Below, piece by piece: positions 16,561 through 24,136 of a stretch of DNA of 64,000 nucleotides (within the stretch, counting starts at the first letter, position 1; the number at the start of each line of letters is the position of its first letter). The stretch is taken from the NCBI GenBank assembly GCA_964406605.1, contig CAYOSF010000003.1, forward strand, positions 270,413-334,412, read 5' to 3'. The notes beneath the pieces were generated by a model. That model saw only the letters and a list, made by a program, of their open reading frames with translations. It was not told the DNA's origin and did not search any database. The position numbers and the translations under genes were made by a program. The stretch is from CAYOSF01 sp964406605. GTDB lineage: Bacteria; Chloroflexota; Dehalococcoidia; DSTF01; RBG-16-68-14.

Positions 16561-16927
16561 TCACGTCGTGCGCCGTGGCCATGACGACGAGGACCCGCCT
16601 TGGGTGCTACTAGGCCATTCTGTGGTCAGTACATCTGTGCTATCATGGACTGCACACCGGGGCAGCGCTTGGCTGGGAACGGATCATCAGCATAGACAAT
16701 AAAAACCCGTTTTTGCGAAACAATTACCGCCATCGCGGCTTCGAGTTTCTGCGAGCGCGGCCCAAACCGCGTCCAATCAGGCGGTTTCAGTCGCCCTCCC
16801 CGTGTCCCTTCTGCTAGCATGATGGTTGCTGGAGGTGGTGGGGTCGCGCTGCCTCGCGGGCGGGTCTCGATTCTCAGGGGGACATCGCGCCGGACCGGAG
16901 GGCCGCCGACAGGCGGAGACCGACCTG
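16561..16927. other. gene-free stretch before the dockerin gene
   Basis: No supported gene. It contains an AT-rich patch with a short palindrome AAAAACCCGTTTTT (16702-16715), unusual in this GC-rich window. It probably belongs to the decayed integrated region. Confidence 0.3.
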
Positions 16928-18241
16928 ATGCACGGAAGCCGAATCCCCGTCGGCGTCCTCGCCGCCGCCGCGACGCTGGGCCTGGTGACGGTTGTCTTCC
17001 TGCGGCCGGCGCTCGGCCCCGTCTCCGCGGGCCAGAGCCCGACGCGGCCTGGAGACGTCGACTGTAACGAGTCCGTCGATCCTATCGATGCCGCCCTGAT
17101 CCTGCAGTTGAATGCGGCCCTCGTCGCCTCGCTCCCGTGCCCGGCGAACGGCGACGCGGACCGGGACGGTGCCGTCACGCCGGTAGACGCCGCCTCATTC
17201 TCCAGTTCGCCGCCGGTCTGATCCACAGCCTGCCGCCCTCGACGCCTCCTCAAACGTCGACCTCGACTCCCGGCCCCCAGGTGACACCAACGAGCACGCC
17301 TTCGCCGTCGACGTCGACGCCGACGCCCGGAGCTACCGCAACCGCCACGCCCACGCTAACGCCCACGCCCACGTCTACCCCGTGCCCGCCCGGAGGTTGT
17401 CCTACGCCAACGGCGACGCCAACGCCTACTAGGACGGCTACCCCGACCGCCGCACCCACTCCCACGACCTGCCCGCCCGGCGGCTGTCCGACACCGACGG
17501 TGACGCCGACCCCGACCAGGACGCCCACCCCGACTGCCACGCCCACTCCCACGACCTGCCCGCCCGGCGGCTGTCCGACACCGACGGTGACGCCGANNNN
17601 NNNNNNNNNNNNNNNNNNNNNNNNNNNNNNNNNNNNNNNNNNNNNNNNNNNNNNNNNNNNNNNNNNNNNNNNNNNNNNNNNNNNNNNNNNNNNNNNCCCC
17701 GACCAGGACGGCTACCGCGGCGCCCTGCCCCACGGACGGCTGCCCCGTCGATTTCTCGATGGGGATAGACGTGGACGGCGACACGGCGGACGACTGCAGC
17801 ACGAAGGCGGGAGGCAACTCGAAATGCTCGCTGGCGCAGGGGAGTACGTTCACGCTGCGCGCGTATCTGAACAGCCTGGGCCCCGCGACCGGCTACGAGG
17901 GCTTCCAGGTTGTTCTTCACTACTCCGGCGTGGCTTCCAAGGATAACGCGAGCACGGATGCCTGGCCGGACTGCGTGTTCGACGTAAGCTACTTCGAGAC
18001 CGGTCTTGTGGCGGCGGGCTGCACTGTGGGCATCAACGCGCCGCCCTCTACTTTCACCGGCCTTGTCGCGACCAACGATTTCACCTGCGCGGCAAATGGC
18101 AACATCACCATGATCCACGGGCCGCTAGACACGCTCATCGTCGAGTCCGAAGGCACATGGCACCTCGATCCTGACGTTACGGAGACGCTGACCATCAACT
18201 GCTCGGCCGCCAGTGGTAGGGCGCATCGCGCTCGGCGCTGA
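16928..18241 (+). pseudogene. dockerin plus cohesin-like secreted protein, frameshifted and gapped
   Basis: ATG 16928 opens a signal peptide (GVLAAAATLGLVTVVFL) and a classic type I dockerin: GDVDCNESVDPIDAALILQ, then GDADRDGAVTPVDAA. Here one C seems missing (about 17192), because the next frame continues LILQFAAGLIHSLPP, which completes repeat 2. A Thr/Pro linker with repeated CPPGGCPTPT units follows and runs into 100 Ns (17597-17696, an assembly gap). After the gap, in the original frame, comes a domain of about 160 residues (DFSMGIDVDGDTADDC, GYEGFQVVLHYSG, LTINC) resembling cohesin-like beta sandwiches. The frameshift may be real or a sequencing error in a GC run. Confidence 0.6.
17597..17696. 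other. assembly gap (100 Ns)
   Basis: Exactly 100 unknown bases lie within a Thr/Pro tandem-repeat region. The reading frame differs on the two sides, so the gap length is a placeholder. Confidence 0.99.
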
Positions 18242-18415
18242 GCGATGAGCCTCGGGCCTTCCCTCACGGGCCGGCCCTGGCTAACATAACGCGACTGATG
18301 GTCCACCCGGCGCCGGCGTCTAACGCGCGGGCCGGTGCCCGCTCTGAGAGGCCTAGCATGGATTCCGGCCAGACCCTGCCCGTTCGGTTTGTCGTGAAGG
18401 CTCAATGGTAGCCGT

Positions 18416-20245
18416 GTGCACACCGTGGAGCAGATGAACGGCGGCCGTTGCAACGGCGGGCGCTCCTGGTCGCGCCCTCCGTCTTTCCTATGTCGGCAGC
18501 CGGTGAGCCGGGGCACTCGCGTCTTTCTTCGCGTCGCTCTTGCTGCGGTCGTGCTGCTCGTCCTGGCCGCCTGCGGCCGGGCCGGCGGCGAACGGGCCGG
18601 GTCGGAGCCGGACGCCTGGTTCGAGGTCACCGATGAGGCGGTGCAGACGTTCTACCAGGACGGCGTGCCCCACACCGACTGGACGGGCAACGTCACCACG
18701 ACGTACCAGGAGGGCGTCTCGTTCTTTCCCAGGGGGATCTACTACCCGGAGCTTTGCAGGCGACGGGCCTGGATCGCGTGGGACCCCTTCGAGGGCTCGT
18801 GGGACGCCGACGGCGACGGCGAGAACGACTGGGACGGCAGCTACCAGCTCCGCATCTTTCTCGTGGACGTCCCCTCCTCCGCCGCCGTCCCGCAGCGGGC
18901 GCTGGTTCACGATCAGTCCTACCAGGACACGCAGGCGCTTCCCGGGCAGCTTCCGGCCGGCGAGGAGTTGCGCTGGGCCGTGTACCCTAACCCGTGGACT
19001 TCCTTCCCCGGCGAGCCTATCGCGGAAGGCACGCTCAACCTCGAGTGTCCGCTCTCACCCGATGGCGACGTGGATGATGCAAACGTCATGGAGACGCTGG
19101 AGAGCGGCGGCTTCAACCTGGCCCTGCCCTACAGGCGAAACCACCCGCAGCCGTTCATCAACCTTATGAAGGAGGGAGGCATCGAGGGCATCAAGGTGGT
19201 GGTCGACGCGGGGGAGGGGGAAGGCGGGGTGGAGTTCGCTGAGGAGCTGTTCGCGGCTGCGTCTGAGGGCGGACAGGGCTACAGCCGTCAGCCCGACGTC
19301 TTCGGGTGGCAGGTGGCTGACGAACCGCTGCTGCACGCGGCGATCGCCGCCGCCGACGATGGCTGCGATCCGGCGGCGCTGCGGGCGGAGCTTGACCGCC
19401 TGCAGCAGACCTACGACAGGCACAAGGACGCTACCGCTCAGGTCATCTTTCACGTCGAGGGCGCGCCTCGCTACTTCATCGAGAACGGGGCCTGCGACCC
19501 CGGCCCGTACTGGGACGAGTCGGTCCGGATAGGAGACGTCGCGAACCACGACAACTACGTATCCGACGACGCGCAAACGCTGGAGGACATCGCCGCGTCC
19601 ATGGTCCGGCAGACGACGGCGGTGCGGGAGGCGAAGCCGTCCTGGTTCACGACCAGGGCATACTCATACGAGGACGACGGCTTCCCGTCGCCGTCGAGGT
19701 ACCGGGCGTCGGTGTACACCGCGATCGTGCACGGCGCGACCGGCGTCTGGCAGTTCATCTGGGACAGCTTCATGTCGCGCTTCATCGTGGACTTGAGGAT
19801 GGTCGGGATCCGGCCGGAGATCCCCGAGGCCTACGACGAGGCGTTGGGCATCAGCGCGAGCGAGGAACTGCGGACGCAGGGCGAGGCGCTTTGGGACGCG
19901 ATCGCGGAGCTCAACGACGAGCTGTCGGCCCTGGAGCCGGCGCTTCTCTCCCCTACCGCGCCGGACGGCGCGTACCGCGTCTTCGTGGGCAATCCGGCCA
20001 GCCAGGTGCGGACGATGCTCAAGCGCGCGCCCGATGGCGACTACGTCCTGATCGCGGTCAACATGAACACCGTCTCGACGGAGGTTCGCTTCGACTTCAG
20101 CGGCGCACCGGTGGACGTGGAAGCGCTATTCGAGGGTGGTCGTTCGCCCGAGCGACAAGGCGAGAATTCCGTGATTGACCGCTTCGGCGGCATCGATGAC
20201 GAGGACGGTTCCGCCGTCCACATCTACCGGTTCCAGCTCCAGTAG
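18416..20245 (+). CDS. lipoprotein with glycosidase-like TIM-barrel features
   Basis: Up to 609 residues. A lipoprotein signal (FLRVALAAVVLLVLAAC) starts near residue 38, so the true start may be GTG 18503 rather than the GTG at 18416. After it come a beta-rich N-terminal region (about 60-210), a barrel-like region (GGFNLALPYRRNHPQPF; VFGWQVADEPLLH at about 297-309; GATGVWQFIWDSF), and a C-terminal beta domain (DYVLIAVNMNTVSTEVRFDFSG) typical of glycosidases. The Glu of ADEP is the likely catalytic acid. No recognisable GH family could be assigned. Surface polysaccharide degradation is an inference. Residues 130-140 contain DADGDGENDWDG, a Ca-type Asp motif like those of the array. Confidence 0.55.
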   Translation: MHTVEQMNGGRCNGGRSWSRPPSFLCRQPVSRGTRVFLRVALAAVVLLVLAACGRAGGERAGSEPDAWFEVTDEAVQTFYQDGVPHTDWTGNVTTTYQEGVSFFPRGIYYPELCRRRAWIAWDPFEGSWDADGDGENDWDGSYQLRIFLVDVPSSAAVPQRALVHDQSYQDTQALPGQLPAGEELRWAVYPNPWTSFPGEPIAEGTLNLECPLSPDGDVDDANVMETLESGGFNLALPYRRNHPQPFINLMKEGGIEGIKVVVDAGEGEGGVEFAEELFAAASEGGQGYSRQPDVFGWQVADEPLLHAAIAAADDGCDPAALRAELDRLQQTYDRHKDATAQVIFHVEGAPRYFIENGACDPGPYWDESVRIGDVANHDNYVSDDAQTLEDIAASMVRQTTAVREAKPSWFTTRAYSYEDDGFPSPSRYRASVYTAIVHGATGVWQFIWDSFMSRFIVDLRMVGIRPEIPEAYDEALGISASEELRTQGEALWDAIAELNDELSALEPALLSPTAPDGAYRVFVGNPASQVRTMLKRAPDGDYVLIAVNMNTVSTEVRFDFSGAPVDVEALFEGGRSPERQGENSVIDRFGGIDDEDGSAVHIYRFQLQ

Positions 20246-20423
20246 CAGCGAGCGGCCGGCTTCCCGACGGCCCAGATTGTCCCGGGCTGCGGCCTGCCGG
20301 CGAGAAAGCGGAGCGCCGTCTTCAGCCGGGCCTGAAGTCTGGGTCAGATGGACGTCGCCAGCTATCGTCCTCCTGGCGGCGGGGGCGCCCGCCGCGCCGC
20401 TCTCTCCCGATCATATGCCCTTG

Positions 20424-21209
20424 TTACAGCGGCTTGCTGGCCGCGAAGGTCACCCCGCGCGTACCGAAATCAGCGGCATCCGATTCGTGCTTGGACCCCG
20501 AAAACACGTCGACCTGCCGGCCCCACCGCACGTCCGTGAAGCCCGCTTGCTGGAGGATCCAGCGCCACTCTGCTTCCAGCAGAGCGCCGGCGATTCAGCC
20601 GGACCAGAGGTCGATGTCGTCCTTCGCGTCCTGCGGGACCTCTCGTTCCACGACGATGTCGGCGATCTGGAGGCGGCCGCCGGGTCTGAGGACGCGGTAG
20701 ACCTCCTCCATGACCGCCGTCTTGTCCGGGCAGAGGTTGATGACGCCGTTGCTGATCACTACATCGAGACACGCGCTCTCGGCAGGCAGTTTCTCGGCGA
20801 AGCCCTTGCGCACATCAACGTTGGGCAGACCGAGCGCGCGCGCTCCCGAACGCGTCTTCTCGAGCATCGCCTCCGTCATGTCGATGGCGATGACGTGACC
20901 CGATGGGCCCACTTGGCGCGCGGCGAGGAGCGTGTCGAAACCGGCGCCGCAGCCGATGTCCAGCACCGTCTCACCTTGCCGGAGCAGTCCCATGGAGAAC
21001 GGATTCCCTGTGCCGGCGAAGGACTCCACGGTGGACCGGGGAAGCCAATCGATGTGCCTCTGGTCGTAGCCGAGCATTCTCGCCAGGGGACGCCCAGTGT
21101 GGAAATGAAAGCCCTTGTCCGGGTTGAGGGCGACTTCTACGTACTTCTCCTCGACCTGGCAGCGCAGTTCCTCTCGGTCGACCCGCGACGCCAGTACTTG
21201 CTGAACCAT
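20424..21209 (-). CDS. ArsM-like SAM methyltransferase with in-frame TGA, possible selenoprotein
   Basis: The 261-codon frame has a SAM site (VLDIGCGAGFD, about 82-92; VIAIDMT; VISNGVINLCPDK) and the ESFAGTGNPF stretch of ArsM-type methyltransferases. Codon 205 (20597-20595) is TGA. The frame continues without further stops for 56 codons with family-like sequence (IAGALLEAEW, FGTRGVTFAASKP). The stop falls exactly where relatives have the Cys of the GC-IAGAL motif, a thiol that binds arsenic in ArsM. A hairpin GCTCTGC-TGGAA-GCAGAGT starts 9 nt after the TGA. Start ATG 21209 has GGGAGA upstream. It may be Sec insertion, a nonsense mutation or an error; without read-through the protein has 204 residues. 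Confidence 0.6.
20567..20585 (-). promoter_or_regulatory. SECIS-like hairpin after the in-frame TGA
   Basis: On the minus strand seven base pairs (GCTCTGC with GCAGAGT, one G-T) close a 5-base loop, TGGAA, with GG at loop positions 2-3. The loop starts 16 nt after the TGA, within the spacing known for bacterial SECIS elements. Function is untested. Confidence 0.4.
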
Positions 21210-21321
21210 TGGACTCTCCCTTCCTCTGTCGCTCGCCGCACAGCCGACTGCGCGAGGTCCTCGTTCGTTGGACCCTCCGACCAAGGGTCCAGCGATCTTC
21301 ACTTCTCCGGTTCGGACCTTC

Positions 21322-22746
21322 CTATCCCTTGGGCGGGATGTTCTGGTTCAAGCGGAACAGGTTCGTCGGGTCGAACTTGGTCTTCAGTTCGACCAACCGG
21401 TCGTAGTTTGGACCGTACGCGGCGCCTACGCGGTCGCGCTCCTCTTCCGTCATGAAGTTCACGTACACCCCGCCCGTCGCGTACGGTGCTGACTTGGTGA
21501 AGAACTCCCGTGCCCAGGTGATGCACCGGTCGTCGTCCTCCGACCGGTCCCAGCGCCCGTGGACGTTCATCACGAATTCGATGTTGCGGTGCGCGTAGGC
21601 GGTGGTGTCCGGCGCGACCCTATTGGTTTGCCCTCCCAGGGCGCCGATGAAGATCTCGCACTGTGGCGACGGCAGCCTCCCGGCGTACTCGATGATCGAA
21701 TCGAGCAAGCCGTCGCTCAGTTCCGTGAAGTTGTGGGACTTCCAGTAGTTGCGGGCGCCGGGACCGAGCAGCGGATCGAAGGCCTGCTGCCAGGCCGCGT
21801 AGGGCTGCGCACCAACGTGCTCTCCGTAGGGGGTTCCGAATGAGCGCAGCGGCTCGATCAGCTTCTCGCCCTCCGCCGGATCGCCCGCGTAGAAGACGGC
21901 GAGAGCAACGATCTCCTTGCCGTGCACTTCCTCGGGGAGGAACGGCAGGGGCGGAGCCTTGCGCGTCACCATCCACACGCTCAGTTCGTCCGGCATCGTC
22001 GCGACGAAGTCCCGATAGCGCGTGAGCACTTCCTTTGCCTGGTCATACGGAAAGACGATGAGTCCGCTCAACACCTCCGGACCGACGGGATGGAGCTGAA
22101 ACTCGAAGCTCGTAACGATCCCGAAGTTCCCGCCGCCGCCTCGAATGCCCCAGAACAGGTCGGGATTCTGGTCCGCGCTCGCTCGTACGCACTGTCCGTC
22201 CGCCGTTACCACTTCCGCCGAAACGAGGTTGTCGATCGTCAGGCCGTACTTTCGAGTCAGCCACCCGAAGCCGCCGCCAAGGGTCAGGCCGGCCACGCCG
22301 GTCGTCGAGTTGATGCCCAGTGGTGTTGCAAGGCCGAACGCCTGGGTCTCGTGGTCGATGTCTCCGAGCGTGGCGCCGGGCTGCACCCAGGCGCGCCGCG
22401 CCTCCGGATCCACCCGCACCGAATTCATCGGCGACAAGTCGATCATTATGCCGCCGTCGCACACGGCGTTCCCTGCGATGTTGTGCCCGCCACCCCGAAC
22501 CGCCACGAGAAGCTCGTTCTCCCGAGCGTAGTTGACGGCCTGCATCACGTCCGCTGCACCCGTGCAGCGCGCGATAACGCCGGGCCGCCGGTCGATCATG
22601 CCGTTCCAGATCTGCCGGGCCTCTTCATAGCCCTCATCTCCTTCGCGGAGGAGTTCCCCACGAAATGTTGTTGAGAGCTCTGCCAGCTTCGAATCACCTG
22701 CCGGTACTGTCGTCCTAGTCTTCGTTGCCACGTGCGTTCCTGCCAT
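21322..22746 (-). CDS. FAD-linked oxidase, berberine-bridge type
   Basis: The 474-residue protein has an FAD-binding (PCMH/VAO) domain at about 45-220. The FAD-attaching His lies in VRGGGHNIAG. VTADGQCVRASADQNPDLFWGIRGGGGNFGIVTSFEF is the family core, quoted here in part as WGIRGGGGNFGIV. The C-terminal BBE segment follows (YVNFM, NYDRLVELKTKFDPTNLFRLNQNI). Such enzymes oxidise alcohols, sugars or alkaloid-type substrates with O2; the substrate here is unknown. It has its own strong promoter and AAAGGAGG site before ATG 22746. The ArsM-like gene follows 112 bp downstream on the same strand. Confidence 0.85.
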   Translation of the reverse strand: MAGTHVATKTRTTVPAGDSKLAELSTTFRGELLREGDEGYEEARQIWNGMIDRRPGVIARCTGAADVMQAVNYARENELLVAVRGGGHNIAGNAVCDGGIMIDLSPMNSVRVDPEARRAWVQPGATLGDIDHETQAFGLATPLGINSTTGVAGLTLGGGFGWLTRKYGLTIDNLVSAEVVTADGQCVRASADQNPDLFWGIRGGGGNFGIVTSFEFQLHPVGPEVLSGLIVFPYDQAKEVLTRYRDFVATMPDELSVWMVTRKAPPLPFLPEEVHGKEIVALAVFYAGDPAEGEKLIEPLRSFGTPYGEHVGAQPYAAWQQAFDPLLGPGARNYWKSHNFTELSDGLLDSIIEYAGRLPSPQCEIFIGALGGQTNRVAPDTTAYAHRNIEFVMNVHGRWDRSEDDDRCITWAREFFTKSAPYATGGVYVNFMTEEERDRVGAAYGPNYDRLVELKTKFDPTNLFRLNQNIPPKG

Positions 22747-22800
22747 GATGCCTCCTTTATCTATATAGAGACCTTATGATGCTTATTACTAACACATACT

Positions 22801-22829
22801 AGTATCACATGGTCAGACTGGTCTGTCAA
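22801..22829 (-). promoter_or_regulatory. promoter with palindromic spacer for the FAD oxidase gene
   Basis: Minus strand: TTGACA (22829-22824), 17 bp, GATACT (22806-22801), then an AT-rich leader of about 50 nt. The spacer holds CAGACTGGTCTG-type symmetry (22814-22825) and the -10 overlaps the palindrome ATACTAGTAT, candidate operator sites for a repressor. Confidence 0.6.
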
Positions 22830-23213
22830 CGTGCGTAAATCTGTGTAAGCCAAGCGCCACGTGTGCCCTCAGCCGCATCCTTGCTGGCCCGCCTGCGTCG
22901 GTCGTCGACAGGCATGCTCTGATATACTGTGATTGCTGGACTCGCCTCGGCAGCAGCGGGTGGTATGACGTGCTGGTGAACCCGCGACGGTGTGACCGTG
23001 TCGAACCGCAGAGGGACGGGAGGGCTGTATCTCGGCCGTACGCTGCGTGCGCTGGTGCTCCGCGCGCTGGCCGACTTCCTTGGGCCGCCGTCGAGGAGGA
23101 CGACCCCACCCGGCCAGCCCAATGATGCACCGGAGGAAGGCCCGACATCGAGTTTGCCGGGCACGCGCCCCGCGACAAAGACGGCTGCCAATCCCCTAGC
23201 AGACAGAGAGGGC

Positions 23214-23801
23214 ATGTCCGATTCGCAGGACCGCTTGATGGAGAATCAACCTTCACCGGACAGCCGCCGGGAGGCCCGGGCGCAGGAGCTGGTGGACCTG
23301 CGGAGGACTTTGCGCGGGGTGGTCCAGCGGCTCGAGGACGCGCTGGACCACCTGGGCATCGAGGCCCAGCGACTCGCGGATGAAAACTCTCGTCTGGCAC
23401 TCGTGGCCGAGAAGCTGGAGCGGCGCCTGGCGGCGCTCCAGCCAGCGCTTGAAACGGGCGAGTGGAGTTCGGGCGTGGAGCCAGAGCCGCTCGTTGCGGA
23501 CGAGCCCCGGTTTGAGCCCGGCGATGAGGCCGTGAGCGTTGAGGTGAAGGCGGTGCCCGGCTTCCAGGCGCTAATGGACTTGCAGCGCGGGTTCAGTTCG
23601 TTCCCGAAGGCGGCCGATTCCAACGTAGTCCGCTACCAGAACGACGAAGCGTTGCTGGAACTCACGCTGATCGAGCCGGCGAGCGCTCGTGAGATCCTGG
23701 AGGATCTCTTGGGATCGGTGGGACGTGCGCTCGTCATCGAGGAGGCTCGGCCGGAGGCTCTTCGGCTTCGCCTGCGCTTCGTGGACCAGGAAGGAGAATG
23801 A
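23214..23801 (+). CDS. coiled-coil protein of unknown function
   Basis: The 195-residue protein from ATG 23214 has an N-terminal coiled coil (about 20-75: RTLRGVVQRLEDALDHL, LADENSRLALVAEKLERRL), a short linker, and a C-terminal alpha/beta domain (VVRYQNDEALLELTLIEP, LGSVGRALVIEEARPEALRLRLRF). The frame is open upstream to GTG 22992, which would add 74 Arg/Pro-rich residues; the shorter start is preferred but the ribosome binding site (GAGAGGG) is close to the ATG. No membrane segment is seen. Family not recognised. Confidence 0.55.
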   Translation: MSDSQDRLMENQPSPDSRREARAQELVDLRRTLRGVVQRLEDALDHLGIEAQRLADENSRLALVAEKLERRLAALQPALETGEWSSGVEPEPLVADEPRFEPGDEAVSVEVKAVPGFQALMDLQRGFSSFPKAADSNVVRYQNDEALLELTLIEPASAREILEDLLGSVGRALVIEEARPEALRLRLRFVDQEGE

Positions 23802-23912
23802 CCCTGGGGCCGGCGTGAGGCTGGCGCCAAGGATCGAGGCTGCGGGCCTACGCTGACCTGGTCCCGGTTCGGGAGCCGCAGTTGACTTGGACAACCAGCC
23901 GGCCCGAACCGG

Positions 23913-24113
23913 ATGACCGGAGTCAAGCAGGTCGTTCTCGCCACCACCAACGACAACCCGCGCTCTCTTGGCTTCTCCTCCAGGCGCGTCTACCGGCTCG
24001 CCTGACTGCACTTCGACGCCCTGGATCGCGTCCGCCAGAACAAGCCCGCGCTCCCGCTGATCGGCGGGAGAGGCATCCCGCTGCACGACATGTGGGAACT
24101 CCAGAAGGAGCTT
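23913..24113 (+). pseudogene. GNAT acetyltransferase C-terminal remnant
   Basis: The frame reads VVLATTNDNPRSLGFSSRRVYRLA, a TGA stop (24003-24005), then LHFDALDRVRQNKPAL and PLIGGRGIPLHDMWELQKEL. This matches the C-terminal half of small GNAT enzymes (TTNDN-ALRFYQRRGF-R, then D-R-KP-IPL-G-GIP-RDELEL). The N-terminal half is missing, so it is a decayed gene in the 335 bp between the coiled-coil gene and lepA. Confidence 0.55.
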
Positions 24114-24136
24114 TGTGGAAGCTTCGGCCGGGTCGG

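Noticed and set aside
16561..16927. Excisionase or phage gene fragments
   Set aside because: Short frames here have no recognisable similarity by eye; only the integrase end can be supported.
17250..17596. CRISPR-like or tandem DNA repeats
   Set aside because: The repetition comes from a coding Thr/Pro linker with CPPGGCPTPT units, not from fixed-length repeats with unique spacers.
22992..23213. 74-residue N-terminal extension of the coiled-coil protein
   Set aside because: Its sequence is Arg/Pro/Gly-rich without pattern and the GTG at 22992 has no ribosome binding site; kept only as an alternative start.
16419..24113. Altered genetic code (TGA as sense) because three TGA codons interrupt recognisable frames
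   Set aside because: TGA ends many intact genes in the window (for example the GTGA overlaps at 43.5 and 44.5 kb), and the integrase and GNAT remnants are decayed in other ways.
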